Assembly: GCF_041320595.1 (NCBI RefSeq)
Contig: NZ_CP166625.1
Location: 5,144,001 to 5,208,000 of the forward strand
DNA: 64,000 nucleotides
Direction of reading: 5' to 3'
Origin: Pleomorphomonas sp. PLEO
Lineage (GTDB): Bacteria > Pseudomonadota > Alphaproteobacteria > Rhizobiales > Pleomorphomonadaceae
The translations under genes and the position numbers were made by a program. The notes beneath the pieces are model-generated. The model had not been told where the DNA came from, ran no database searches, and worked only from the letters and a program-made list of their open reading frames with translations. This document shows, piece by piece, positions 28,456 to 37,695 of this stretch; the stretch's first letter is position 1; the number at the start of each line of letters is the position of its first letter.

Positions 28456-29469
28456 GTGGGATTTAGGCACATCGCCTCGGTCATGGCCGCCAGGATGAGG
28501 CCCTCAAGGGAAAAGCTCGTCCTGCTCTGTCTGGCCGATTATGCCAGCGACGAGGACGGCCAATGCTGGCCTGCCATCCGAAGCCTCTCCGCCAAGACGG
28601 AGCTTAGCGAGCGCGCCATACAGCAGAGCCTGAAAAAGCTCGCGGACATGGGGCTGATCACCATTCGGCGCCGGTCCGTCGAAGGGATGAGCCTCACCAA
28701 TATCTATCGCCTGGACCTTAACGCCATCACCGCGCGTCACGCCTCGCCGTCACTGAGGAAGGACACGGCTCCCAGCCGGAAAAGGGACGGAGGACGTGCG
28801 GGGGGTGGTGCACGCCCTGCGCCAGGGGTGGTGCAGACCATGCGGGAGGGTGGTGCATATCCCGCACCCGAACCTGTCATGGAACCTGTCAATCCAGAAC
28901 CTATAGCCTCCTCACTTCGTTCGGAGGTCGTCGGTTCGGCAGAACCGACACAAGCGGCCACCTCGACATCGGGACTCACATCGAAGCGATCGAAGAACGA
29001 CTACCCGACCGACTTCCTGGAATTCTGGGCCGGTTACCCAACAGACCCGAACATGTCGAAAAGGGAAACCTTCAAGGCCTGGAAGCGCATCACCACTGAT
29101 GAGCGGTCGCAGGCCCTCGCCGCCCTTCCCGCGTTCCGTGCTCATTGCCTGGGGGATCCGACCTATCGTCCGGTGCATGCCTGCCGATTTCTAAGCCAGC
29201 GCCGGGCCGAAGGATTTCTCGATGCATCCCGACCCGCCGGCCATGTTCCGCCCTTCGGTGACGACCGGACATTCGGCGAGATGACCGGGCCGTGGGACCT
29301 CGCCACGGTGCCGGCGACGATTGCCAATATCCTGAAGGGGAACCCGGCCACGCACTCCGATTATGTGCTCGCCAAGCGGCTGGCACCGTTCATCGGTCTA
29401 TGGTTCGTGCGTCCGCTGTTCGCGCACGTCGCCGACCCGGCGCTAGATCCGGAGGCAGGGAGGCGGTGA
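28456..29469 (+). CDS. Helix-turn-helix protein of phage/plasmid replication type
   Basis: A 337-residue protein. The N-terminal winged helix (HTH_36-like) reads KLVLLCLADYASDEDGQCW and SAKTELSERAIQQSLKKLAD. A low-complexity linker follows. The C-terminal domain (YPTDFLEFWAGYP, VHACRFLSQRRAEGF) resembles the DnaD/replication-protein-like end seen in prophages of this order. GTG at 28456 was chosen because AGGGAG precedes it; an ATG at 28483 is possible. It has no other phage gene beside it, so it is likely a relic of an element near tRNA-Phe. Confidence 0.65.
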   Translation: MGFRHIASVMAARMRPSREKLVLLCLADYASDEDGQCWPAIRSLSAKTELSERAIQQSLKKLADMGLITIRRRSVEGMSLTNIYRLDLNAITARHASPSLRKDTAPSRKRDGGRAGGGARPAPGVVQTMREGGAYPAPEPVMEPVNPEPIASSLRSEVVGSAEPTQAATSTSGLTSKRSKNDYPTDFLEFWAGYPTDPNMSKRETFKAWKRITTDERSQALAALPAFRAHCLGDPTYRPVHACRFLSQRRAEGFLDASRPAGHVPPFGDDRTFGEMTGPWDLATVPATIANILKGNPATHSDYVLAKRLAPFIGLWFVRPLFAHVADPALDPEAGRR

Positions 29470-29493
29470 CGCGATGTATCGCTCTGCGCCTCA

Positions 29494-30231
29494 TTAGTCG
29501 TCTTCACCGTCATTGAACATTGACGGTGGAGGGGGAGGCACGAGCGGCCAATTCCGCTCCCAAGGCTCTCGCCATTTGTCCCACTCTGCATCCGAAAAGG
29601 GGCGTCCCATTGTAATCTCTGCCGCATCACGTGGCGTCTTCGCGCCGACTGCTTTCGCCGCGTGTATAGATTCTTGAGCAACGCGATCCTTTTCCGAAAG
29701 GGGCCCTCCCGCCCATGCGTCATGACAGCCACGAATTACACTTATCCAGTTTTCCTCCACGAAAACATCATACACGTGCTGCTTTATAGCCCGCTCGCTC
29801 AAATCGGAGCCTAATGCCAATGCTCTTTCGCCACCCTTAGCAATAGCGACATACACTCTTGCGTCTAGATCGTCTTGCTTCAGACCATATACATACGCTG
29901 CAATTTGCGACGAAATACGAGCTGCATCAAGGAACTGACCGTTCCGTGAAAGCAGAAGATGAGATAAGTCTGAAGTAACCTGATTACCTCTTGGCCCGGA
30001 GAATTCTCTGAATATTTTTTCTATTAGGGGGCCTATTTTGTCACCATGACTTTTGAATTTACTTCCGATAGCGAGCAGCATCGAAGCCGTTCCGAACAGG
30101 TAACCTAGAACATAAGGATCTCGCCAAAATCGAGGAGGCTGCCCCACTCCGGCAATATCCAGGAGCGACACGAGATTGAATGTCCCCGATGAGACCTCGC
30201 GAACAAGGCGTTCATTGCCGAACCCGAACAT
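29494..30231 (-). CDS. Unknown protein, 245 residues, likely horizontally acquired
   Basis: Starts MFGFGNERLVREV after a GGGAGGG ribosome site. A hydrophobic segment (YVLGYLFGTASMLLAIG) is followed by a soluble region with many charged residues (YVAIAKGGERALALGSDLSE, DVFVEENWISVIRG). The proline-rich end is WPLVPPPPPSMF. No family is recognised. Its base composition is visibly lower in GC than the flanking genes. It is convergent with the replication-like gene and close to the 3' end of tRNA-Phe. The 300 bases between it and the tRNA hold no other gene. Confidence 0.6.
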   Translation of the reverse strand: MFGFGNERLVREVSSGTFNLVSLLDIAGVGQPPRFWRDPYVLGYLFGTASMLLAIGSKFKSHGDKIGPLIEKIFREFSGPRGNQVTSDLSHLLLSRNGQFLDAARISSQIAAYVYGLKQDDLDARVYVAIAKGGERALALGSDLSERAIKQHVYDVFVEENWISVIRGCHDAWAGGPLSEKDRVAQESIHAAKAVGAKTPRDAAEITMGRPFSDAEWDKWREPWERNWPLVPPPPPSMFNDGEDD

Positions 30232-30539
30232 GCGTATCCCTCCCCAGACTCGCTGTGCAACCCTAGCGGAAAGCGCATGGCAGATCACTGGCACGTTCAG
30301 TAATTTGCCCGCCTCGCCAAGATCGTGGATCGTGTCCCTTGGCGCGGCGGAAGGGATGCGAGGGAGGTGATTGAGAAGACGATTCTGGAGACCAAAAGCT
30401 GAGTCTATAGCGCACTTCGGTGTGAACGAAGCGCTTTCCTGTGCAGCCTAAGCATCTCGCGAAAGGTGGAGCAAATAGGGGAGTGGTTAGGCCCAAAGGC
30501 ACCTAAGCCCTTGTCTTATAAAATATTGGTGTTGGAAAA

Positions 30540-30615
30540 TGGTGCCTGAGGGCGGAATTGAACCACCGACACTACGATTTTCAGTCGCATGCTCTACCAA
30601 CTGAGCTACTCAGGC
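30540..30615 (-). tRNA. tRNA-Phe (GAA)
   Basis: A full 76-base cloverleaf on the minus strand. Acceptor GCCTGAG pairs with CTCAGGC, then A and an encoded CCA. D-loop AGCTCAGTTGGTAGAGC and the T-loop GGTTCAATTC are present. Anticodon loop CTGAAAA gives anticodon GAA. The 3' end faces the possible mobile relic at 28456-30231. Confidence 0.97.
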
Positions 30616-30801
30616 ACTAGCCGCGTTCCACTGGGCGTTTGGTGCGTTCCAACGGCGAGGCACCGGCCTTATAGATAGTCCACGCGGGCCTGTCCAGTGG
30701 GTTTGACGGGAAAAATCAATTACGCCGGCGAGATAGGGAAAGACGAGCCATTTCAATGGCAAAGCCCACCCCAGCCGAACGCGCTTTTCGACCTCGCGTG
30801 C

Positions 30802-30987
30802 TCAGTTGCGGTCGCCGCTCTCGTCGGGCGGGGGAAGATCATCGTCTTCGACGGCGGGGATCGAGTAAACCCCCTTCAGCCACCTGTTGAGGTCGACGTC
30901 CTTGCAGCGCTTGCTGCAGAAGGGGCTGGAGCCCGGATCGGTTGGTGCACCGCAGTTGGGGCAGCGGTTGGCCTTGGGCGCGACCAT
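30802..30987 (-). CDS. yacG: DNA gyrase inhibitor YacG
   Basis: A 61-residue zinc protein with the four cysteines of the YacG family: RCPNCGAP and FCSKRCKDVDLNRWL, followed by the acidic tail. It binds GyrB and blocks DNA binding in E. coli. Its ATG overlaps the maf stop by one base (TGATG), so it is translationally coupled to maf. It closes the infA-maf-yacG series usual in this order. Confidence 0.95.
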   Translation of the reverse strand: MVAPKANRCPNCGAPTDPGSSPFCSKRCKDVDLNRWLKGVYSIPAVEDDDLPPPDESGDRN

Positions 30988-31616
30988 CAGGCGATTGCTC
31001 CGTCGGCCCAGCGCGCCCGCACCGGATAGCGGGCGGACTCGAGCAAGCTGGCGGTCTCATGCAGCGGCAGGCCGACCACCGACGAATAGGAGCCGGACAC
31101 GGACGCCACGAAGGCGCCGGCAAAGCCCTGGACTGCATAGCCGCCGGCCTTGCCCTGCCATTCGCCCGAGGCGAGATAGTCGGCCATTTCGTGCGACGAC
31201 AGGCGCTTGAAGCGGATGCGCGTCTCGACCAGCTTTTCACGCAGACCGGAGGGCGTGGCGAGCGCGAGGCCGGTGAAGACGCGATGCGTCCGACCGGACA
31301 GAAGGGCGATGCAGCCTTCGGCGTCGGCAAAGGTTTCCGCCTTCGGCAGGATGCGGCGGCCGACGGCGACCACCGTGTCGGCAGCCAACACCAGCACTTC
31401 GCGGCCAGGATAATCCTGCAGCGGTACGCGGTGGGCGGCCACCTCGGCTTTGGCGCGCGCAAGACGACGGGCGAGACGGCGCGGCAATTCGGCGCGGCCG
31501 GGGGTCTCGTCGATGTCGGCCGGCAGCATCAGGTCGGGCGCGATGCCGAGCTGATTGAGCAGCGCCACGCGGCGCGGGCTCGCAGATGCCAGGACCAGGA
31601 CGGGACGATCGGTCAT
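30987..31616 (-). CDS. Maf-like nucleotide pyrophosphatase
   Basis: A 209-residue Maf protein. Conserved pieces are LVLASASPRRVALLNQLG (N-terminal phosphate loop), VLVLAADTVVAVGRRILPK and YSSVVGLPLHET near the C-terminus. It removes pyrophosphate from non-canonical or specific nucleoside triphosphates (house-cleaning). The start MTDRPVLVLAS fits the family; longer in-frame extension is unlikely. It overlaps yacG and follows infA after about 190 bases that contain a palindromic repeat. Confidence 0.94.
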   Translation of the reverse strand: MTDRPVLVLASASPRRVALLNQLGIAPDLMLPADIDETPGRAELPRRLARRLARAKAEVAAHRVPLQDYPGREVLVLAADTVVAVGRRILPKAETFADAEGCIALLSGRTHRVFTGLALATPSGLREKLVETRIRFKRLSSHEMADYLASGEWQGKAGGYAVQGFAGAFVASVSGSYSSVVGLPLHETASLLESARYPVRARWADGAIA

Positions 31617-31628
31617 CGGGCTCACCCC

Positions 31629-31730
31629 AGAGCATTTCCGGCGAACTCTGGTTCGCCAGAAATTCTCCAACTGTCTTTTCACCGCAATTTCGGACGCAAA
31701 ACCGGTTCGCACTTTTGCTGAAATTGCTCT
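31629..31730. repeat. Palindromic intergenic element, about 102 bp
   Basis: The outer ends are inverted (AGAGCATTTC at 31629 and GAAATTGCTCT ending 31730) and an inner stem TTCCGGCGAAC / GTTCGCCAGAA lies at 31636-31661. Related AGAGCATTTCGCC and TTTCGTCGGCAAAGCCGGC tracts occur at 50089-50119 and 42224-42249. It looks like the dispersed palindromic repeats found between genes in Hyphomicrobiales. Confidence 0.6.
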
Positions 31731-31803
31731 CGGCGGCTCGGCATGGAGACAGCCGCTCGCATCCCGGATCGGACCGGGGCGGTTCGCCGCCTCCTTTCGC
31801 CGC

Positions 31804-32022
31804 TCACTTGAAGCGATAGGTGATGCGGCCCTTGGTCAGATCGTAGGGCGTCATCTCAACCAGAACCTTGTCGCCTGCCAGCACGCGAATGCGGTTCTTG
31901 CGCATACGGCCAGCGGTGTGAGCGATGATTTCATGGTCGTTCTCGAGACGAACGCGGAAAGTCGCGTTGGGCAGAAGTTCCGAAACGACGCCTGGAAACT
32001 CCAGGACTTCTTCCTTGGTCAT
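31804..32022 (-). CDS. infA: Translation initiation factor IF-1
   Basis: A 72-residue S1-like OB-fold protein: [39 protein letters not shown] and RITYRFK. Length and sequence are those of bacterial IF-1, which binds the ribosomal A site during initiation. It sits in the phosphatase-infA-maf-yacG order usual in Hyphomicrobiales. Confidence 0.98.
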   Translation of the reverse strand: MTKEEVLEFPGVVSELLPNATFRVRLENDHEIIAHTAGRMRKNRIRVLAGDKVLVEMTPYDLTKGRITYRFK

Positions 32023-32155
32023 GCGGGCATAGATCCGTTTTCGGGAATTGGTGGCGGATAACTATCCGAAATGCGCCGCGAAATAAACCACCCAGGCCGA
32101 AAAACGCCCAGAAAAGCGAGCGGATGCACGGCCACGATGGTTAGCTGCGTCTCGA

Positions 32156-32671
32156 TCAGCCGTTCTCCGCCGCCGCCCCCTCTTCCCACATGCCCTCGCG
32201 GCGCGGTTCGAAGGAGGGTTTCCAGCCGAGTCGCGCCTTGATGCGGGCCGTCAGCTGGTCGCGAACGGCGCGATATTCGTCGAGAATGCGCTCGCGCGAG
32301 CCGGTGGCCAGCGTCGGGTCGGCGGTTGGCCAGTATTCGGCCTCGACCGAATTATAGCGCGTGTATTCGAGCGCCTTGTGGTGGGCTTCCGGGGCGAGCG
32401 ATATGATCAGGTCGAAGTTGCTGTCCTCAAGATCTTCGAAGGTCTGCGGACGGTGGCGGGATATGTCGAGGCCGATCTCATCCATCACCGTCACGGCGAA
32501 GGGATCAAGTTCGCCACGACGGGCGCCGGCGGAGTCGACGAAGATCTTGCCCGGAAACAGATGACGGGCGATGGCCGCCGCCATCGGCGAGCGCACCGCG
32601 TTGAACGAACAGGCAAACAGCACCGCGCCGGGCTGCTTGTCCTCCATCGTTGTTTCAACGTCGTCCGTCAT
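32156..32671 (-). CDS. Low-molecular-weight protein tyrosine phosphatase-like protein
   Basis: A 171-residue protein with the LMW-PTP/arsenate-reductase fold. The P-loop is CSFNAVRS (C-x5-R-S), and the acid loop lies in YWPTADPT (Asp). Members dephosphorylate proteins or reduce arsenate; in this order the gene sits between UPF0262 and infA, as here. The N-terminal nine or so residues before the fold are variable. A start at an internal Met is possible. Confidence 0.87.
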   Translation of the reverse strand: MTDDVETTMEDKQPGAVLFACSFNAVRSPMAAAIARHLFPGKIFVDSAGARRGELDPFAVTVMDEIGLDISRHRPQTFEDLEDSNFDLIISLAPEAHHKALEYTRYNSVEAEYWPTADPTLATGSRERILDEYRAVRDQLTARIKARLGWKPSFEPRREGMWEEGAAAENG

Positions 32672-32854
32672 GAGCCTCCCGTCAGATAGCCCGAGCCCCG
32701 GCTTCCGCTTCAGAGCCCGACCCGAAACTCTACTAGGGTGGGCATCTAGCTTCGAGTTCTGCGCTTCCGGTGCTCACGAACCTCAAGTTCGCTCCGCTCC
32801 GGTTCTCGTGCCTCTCGCTATCTGCCTGACCCCAGCGAGTTTCGAGTCAGGCTC

Positions 32855-33340
32855 TCAGCCTTTCCAATGCAATACGGCGATCAGCGTGAACAGGCGCCGC
32901 GCCGTGAGTTTGTCGATGAGGATCTTGTCCGCCAGCTTGTCGCTGAGAATCTGGGCGCCCTCGTCGTGAAGCGCCCGCCGGCCCATATCGATCGCCTCGA
33001 TCTGGCTCGGCGTCGACACCTTGATCGCCTCGTAATAGCTGTCGCACACGAGGTAATAGTCGCGAATGATGCGGCGAAATGGGGTCAGCGACAGAATGTG
33101 GGTGGTGACCGGCTCGCCGTCCGCCCGGAAAATCTGCAGCACCAGGCGATTGGAGACCAGCGACAGGCGGAGGATGAATTCGCCGCCCGGCGTGCCGATC
33201 GGCTCGAAGGAGTTCTGCTCCAGAAGATCGAAGATCGCCACCTGCCGTTCGTGGTCGACCTCGCGAGAAATCTGGCCGAGCGATGCCGCGTCAAGGGTCA
33301 CCGATATGAGGCGCCCGGAAATAATGGCGGTGTCGGTCAC
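32855..33340 (-). CDS. UPF0262 family protein
   Basis: A 161-residue conserved protein of unknown function, widespread in Hyphomicrobiales. Recognisable pieces are REVDHERQVAIFDLLEQNSF, HILSLTPFRRIIRDYYLVCD and EAIDMGRRALHDEGA. GTG at 33340 is preferred because GGAGG lies seven bases upstream and it gives the family length. In relatives it follows hisD directly; here hisD is about 4.4 kb away. Confidence 0.9.
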   Translation of the reverse strand: MTDTAIISGRLISVTLDAASLGQISREVDHERQVAIFDLLEQNSFEPIGTPGGEFILRLSLVSNRLVLQIFRADGEPVTTHILSLTPFRRIIRDYYLVCDSYYEAIKVSTPSQIEAIDMGRRALHDEGAQILSDKLADKILIDKLTARRLFTLIAVLHWKG

Positions 33341-33557
33341 GACTGTCCTCCGCAAAATGGTCGCCGAGGCATAGCACGACCGTTCCGCCTCACGAAGCCA
33401 GCAAAGGTCGACCCGGACAGGAGTTTTACGCATGCCTCGAAACGCCGGTCATTCATCGCCCCGGACAGATCCGGCAGCGCTTGACACCAGCCTTGTCCGG
33501 CAACACATAGCGGACGCGCGCCGGCTTTCCGGCCCTATCATCCATAAGAGCGAGACC

Positions 33558-35414
33558 ATGACGCAAACGGAACGTCACAGCTTCGAGGCCGAGGTTTCCC
33601 GCCTCCTGCACCTCATGGTGCATGCGGTCTATTCCAACAAAGATATCTTCCTGCGCGAGCTGATCTCCAACGCCGCCGATGCCTGCGAGAAGCTGCGCTA
33701 TCTGTCGGTGGCCGAGCCGGAGCTGGCCGGTGAAGGCGGCTTTGCCATCACGCTATCGGCCGACAAGGACAACAAGACGCTTGTCGTCGCCGACAACGGC
33801 ATCGGCATGAGCCACGATGAGCTCAAGGACAATCTCGGCACCATCGCCCGCTCGGGCACGCGCGCCTTCCTCGACGGCCTTGCCGACAAGGCCGAGGGAC
33901 AAGCGCTGATCGGCCAGTTCGGCGTCGGCTTCTATTCGGCCTTCATGGTGGCGAACCGCGTCCGCGTCGTCTCGCGCAAGGCTGGCAGCGATGAGGCATG
34001 GGCCTGGGAATCGGATGGCGCCGGCACCTTCGAGCTGACGCCGGTCGACATCGCCGACGCGCCGACGCGCGGCACGGTGGTCGAGCTGTTCCTCAACGAC
34101 GAAGCGCTGACCTACGCCGAGGAGCACACGCTCGAGCGCATCGTTCACGAATATTCGGCGCATGTGCCGGTGCCGATCCGGTTCGGCAAGGGCGAGGAAG
34201 CCCGCGAGCTGACCGACGGCTCGGCGCTCTGGGTGAAGCCCAAGTCCGCCGTGACGGCCGAAGAATACAAGGAGTTCTATCATCACGTCGCCACCGCCTG
34301 GGACGAGCCGGCGCTGACGCTGCACTACCGCGCCGAGGGGCGGCAGGAATATAACGTGCTGCTGTTCGTGCCGCGCGAGAAGCCGTTCGACCTGTTCGAT
34401 CCCAGCCGCAAGGGTCGGGTGAAACTCTACGTGCGGCGCGTGTTCATCACCGACGAAGCGGACATCCTGCCGGCCTGGTTGCGCTTCGTGCGCGGCGTGA
34501 TCGACAGCGAAGACCTGCCGCTCAACATGTCGCGCGAAATGCTGCAGAAGAACCCGGTGATCGAGACCATCGCCAAGGGCGTCACCGGCCGCGTGCTCAG
34601 CGAGCTGTCGAAGCTGGCCGAAACCGACACCGACCTGTTCCAGAAGGTCTGGTCGTCGTTCGGCGCGGTGATCAAGGAAGGTCTCTACGAAGCACCGGAC
34701 CGCCGCGACGAGCTGTTCAAGGTCGTCCGCTTCAAGACCACAACCTCGGGCGACAGCTGGCGGTCGCTTGCCGACGTCGTCAAGGACTTCAAGGAAAACC
34801 AGACGGCGATCTACTATGCCCTCGGCGAGGACGAAAAGCAGGTGTTGGCGTCGCCGCATCTCGAAGGATATGCGGCGCGTGGTCTGGAAGTGCTGCTTCT
34901 CACCGACCCGGTCGACGCCTTCTGGGTGCGGACCGCGCTCGGTTTCGAGGGCAAACCCTTCAAGTCGGTGACGCAAGGCGAAGCCGATCTCGACGCCGTC
35001 AAGCCGATTGAAGAGGACAAGAGTGAAAAGCCGGGCGCCGACGTAGCCGGCCTCGTCGCCACGCTGAAAGAGGCGCTGAAGGACGACGTCGCCGACGTCC
35101 GCACCTCGGCCCGTCTTGCCACCAGTCCCGTCTGCCTCGTCGCCTCCGACTTCGGCCTCGATCGCATGACCGAGAAGCTGGTCGCCCGCCAGGAAGGCAA
35201 GACAGCCCTGGGCAAGCCGGTGCTGGAACTCAATGCCGGGCACAGCCTGATCAAGGCCTTGGCAGCAAAGGCGGCAGCTGGCGATACGGCCGCCGTGATG
35301 GCCGCCGCCCCGCTTCTGGTGGGCCAGGCGCGCATTCTCGATGGCGAAGCGCCGAACGATCCGGCGGCCTTCGCAGCCTCAGTCGCAACGCTCCTTGAAA
35401 AGAGCCTCGCATAA
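33558..35414 (+). CDS. htpG: Chaperone HtpG (Hsp90)
   Basis: A 618-residue Hsp90. The ATP-binding domain includes LLHLMVHAVYSNKDIFLREL, NAADACEKLRY, VADNGIGMSHDEL and GQFGVGFYSAFMV. The middle domain has DLPLNMSREMLQ; the C-terminal dimerisation domain is present. It refolds clients in the cytoplasm under stress. ATG at 33558 gives the standard N-terminus MTQTERHSFEAEV. The gene stands on the strand opposite to the housekeeping block that it interrupts. Confidence 0.97.
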   Translation: MTQTERHSFEAEVSRLLHLMVHAVYSNKDIFLRELISNAADACEKLRYLSVAEPELAGEGGFAITLSADKDNKTLVVADNGIGMSHDELKDNLGTIARSGTRAFLDGLADKAEGQALIGQFGVGFYSAFMVANRVRVVSRKAGSDEAWAWESDGAGTFELTPVDIADAPTRGTVVELFLNDEALTYAEEHTLERIVHEYSAHVPVPIRFGKGEEARELTDGSALWVKPKSAVTAEEYKEFYHHVATAWDEPALTLHYRAEGRQEYNVLLFVPREKPFDLFDPSRKGRVKLYVRRVFITDEADILPAWLRFVRGVIDSEDLPLNMSREMLQKNPVIETIAKGVTGRVLSELSKLAETDTDLFQKVWSSFGAVIKEGLYEAPDRRDELFKVVRFKTTTSGDSWRSLADVVKDFKENQTAIYYALGEDEKQVLASPHLEGYAARGLEVLLLTDPVDAFWVRTALGFEGKPFKSVTQGEADLDAVKPIEEDKSEKPGADVAGLVATLKEALKDDVADVRTSARLATSPVCLVASDFGLDRMTEKLVARQEGKTALGKPVLELNAGHSLIKALAAKAAAGDTAAVMAAAPLLVGQARILDGEAPNDPAAFAASVATLLEKSLA

Positions 35415-35424
35415 AAGCAAATAG

Positions 35425-35446
35425 GGCGGAGGTGCGCACCTCCGCC
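35425..35446. terminator. Perfect palindrome after htpG
   Basis: A 22-base perfect palindrome, GGCGGAGGTGC and its complement, 10 bases after the htpG stop. Only a short T pair follows, so termination strength is uncertain. The rest of 35447-35639 is AT-rich and holds the upstream region of the chemoreceptor gene. Confidence 0.65.
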
Positions 35447-35639
35447 TTACAACCAAAGCAAGAAACATCTGTTCTTTTTCGCATGTCATCTTCATTTTCT
35501 TGCATGTTTTCATAGAAATTCTGTTTATTCGCCTATCCTCCATTTCATACTCAGTATTTTTGACAGCATAGATCTAGAAATCCTTCCTTAACGTTCAAGG
35601 ACTCTAATCCCCCACGGCACTTTTTCTTCGGGGGCATTC

Positions 35640-37322
35640 ATGACTTTTTCTCTCAAGTCTTCATTGGTGGCCACCATCATTGTCCTTCTGCTGATGACGT
35701 GCGGGCTTGGATGGGTCGCCGTATCGCAGCTCTCGGCCGCTAACGAACGGATTAGTGAATTCGCCGATCACAAGCTGCCGCTCGTCAGAAGTCTTGGTGA
35801 GATTCGCTACGCGGCGACCCGCCTGCGTGTCCGCTCCGCCCGCCTCGCCCAAATCACCGACGCCACGGAGCGCCAGAAGGCGAAGGGCCTCGCCGACCAA
35901 TCGATCAGCGATGTCGATAAGGCGGTGGTCGAGTACTCGGGCCTGATTGCCGACCTCCCGAAGCAGCAAGAGGTGCTGGCGGCCTTCAAGGCTAACTGGC
36001 CGACCTACGTCCAGATGCACAATGACATTTACCAGAAGATGGTGGACGGGAAGGCCGACGAAGCCTCGACACTCCTCAACAAGACGTCGCAGCCGCCCTT
36101 CAATGCCGTTATCACCGCTTTGCAGTCGGGTATCGATCAGATCAACGCCGACACCGCCACCGCTCAGGCCGAGGCCATCGCCGACTACAATCAAGCCTTC
36201 GTGGTGACCGCCAGTACCGTCACCGCGGGCATAGCCCTGGCTCTTGGCGCGTTGGCCTTTGTCTTCTACGGCGTGGTCAGGCCGCTGCACCGCATTACAG
36301 CCGCCATGGGCGGCGTCGCCGGTGGCGATCTCTCTACATCCATCCCCTACGCCAACGCCAAGAATGAGATCGGGGAGATGGCCACGACGTTGAAGGTTTT
36401 CCGCGATGGCCTGATGGAGACGGAGCGGCTGCGGCTTGCCGGAGCAGAGGCCGAAACACGCAACCGTGAGCGGCTCGTTGCCGAGCGCGTTGCCATTGCC
36501 GACCGTTTCGAGACCGCGATGGGCGCACTCGCCGAGGGCTTTGTCCATTCATCGGGCGATGTCGCTGACTCGGCCCGTAACCTTGCCTCTACCGCCGAGG
36601 AAACCAGCCGGCAGGCACAGGCCGTCGCCGGCGCCGCCGAGACCGCCTCCGAGAATGTGCAGACAGTGGCCGCCGGTACAGAGGAGCTGTCGGCCTCGGT
36701 CCGCGAGATCACCACACAGGTAACGCGGTCCGCCGACATCGCCCGCACCGCTGCCGGAGAGGCACAGCGCTCGAGTGAGAACGTCAAAACGCTATCCGCC
36801 TCGGCCCAGAGCATTGGCGAAGTCGTGGAACTGATCCGCGCCATCGCCGAGCAGACCAACCTCCTGGCACTCAACGCCACCATCGAGGCGGCACGGGCCG
36901 GTGAGATGGGCAAGGGCTTCGCAGTCGTCGCCTCAGAAGTGAAGAACCTTGCCGGCCAGACAGCCAAGGCAACCGAGGAAATCGCTCGCAAGATTCAGGA
37001 GATGCAGGCGGCGACGTCCGTTACCGTCGACAGCATCTCTCTGATCGTCGCGACCATCGGCACCATCCAGGAGGTGACACAGTCGATCGCCGGCGCCGTC
37101 GAGGAGCAAGGCGCCGCGACGTCCGAGATCGCCGGCAACACCCACAGGGCAGCCAGTGGCGCGCGCGACGTGACCGAGAATATTTCCGGGGTCGGCACCG
37201 CTGCCGAAATGACCGGCTCGGCGGCGACGCAACTGATGTCGCTCTCGGGCGCCCTGGAGACGCAGGCAGCCAGCCTGAAAGGCGAAGTCACAAGCTTCGT
37301 GAAAGGTCTCCGCGCCGCCTGA
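35640..37322 (+). CDS. Methyl-accepting chemotaxis protein
   Basis: A 560-residue transmembrane chemoreceptor. A first membrane helix (about residues 8-30), a periplasmic four-helix-bundle domain, a second helix (about 185-208), a HAMP domain ([19 protein letters not shown]) and a cytoplasmic signalling domain follow in order. The hairpin tip is intact: [20 protein letters not shown]. There is no C-terminal CheR-binding pentapeptide. The ligand is unknown; no che genes are adjacent. Confidence 0.95.
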   Translation: MTFSLKSSLVATIIVLLLMTCGLGWVAVSQLSAANERISEFADHKLPLVRSLGEIRYAATRLRVRSARLAQITDATERQKAKGLADQSISDVDKAVVEYSGLIADLPKQQEVLAAFKANWPTYVQMHNDIYQKMVDGKADEASTLLNKTSQPPFNAVITALQSGIDQINADTATAQAEAIADYNQAFVVTASTVTAGIALALGALAFVFYGVVRPLHRITAAMGGVAGGDLSTSIPYANAKNEIGEMATTLKVFRDGLMETERLRLAGAEAETRNRERLVAERVAIADRFETAMGALAEGFVHSSGDVADSARNLASTAEETSRQAQAVAGAAETASENVQTVAAGTEELSASVREITTQVTRSADIARTAAGEAQRSSENVKTLSASAQSIGEVVELIRAIAEQTNLLALNATIEAARAGEMGKGFAVVASEVKNLAGQTAKATEEIARKIQEMQAATSVTVDSISLIVATIGTIQEVTQSIAGAVEEQGAATSEIAGNTHRAASGARDVTENISGVGTAAEMTGSAATQLMSLSGALETQAASLKGEVTSFVKGLRAA

Positions 37323-37464
37323 GAATTGATCGCCAAGGCTGTCCCAAGGCGCGGTTTCGGCCGCGCCTTTTGCTTTGTATTCTCGCACTTTGGCGCGTTG
37401 CCTGATATCCCGGCCAGGACTACCCTTTCGCTACGGATGCAAGATCCGCGTCAGGGAGAGTGCC

Positions 37465-37689
37465 ATGATCAAGAATGTCGGCTCGACCGATCGCCTCATC
37501 CGGCTCATCGCCGGCGCCATCCTTCTCATTATCGCCGTGCCCTCACTCGCCGGCATGGCCTTCGTCGGCCTCGGCGGCTGGGCATGGCTCATCGGCCTCG
37601 TTGGCGTTGCCCTTCTGGCAACCGGGTTGCTCAACTTCTGCGGGGCCTACAAGCTCCTCGGCATCAATACCTGCAAGACCATCCACTGA
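37465..37689 (+). CDS. DUF2892 inner-membrane protein
   Basis: A 74-residue protein matching the DUF2892 (YgaP transmembrane-like) family: KNVGSTDRLIRLIAGAILL, two hydrophobic helices, then GLLNFCGAYKLLGINTC. The two cysteines are typical. Family members sometimes accompany rhodanese domains; none is present. A CAGGGAGAG ribosome site precedes the ATG. It ends six bases from the convergent hisD gene. Confidence 0.9.
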   Translation: MIKNVGSTDRLIRLIAGAILLIIAVPSLAGMAFVGLGGWAWLIGLVGVALLATGLLNFCGAYKLLGINTCKTIH

Positions 37690-37695
37690 CGCCGG

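Noticed and set aside
33753-35243. 496-codon minus-strand frame opposite htpG
   Set aside because: Antisense shadow; htpG is unambiguous and fills the same interval.
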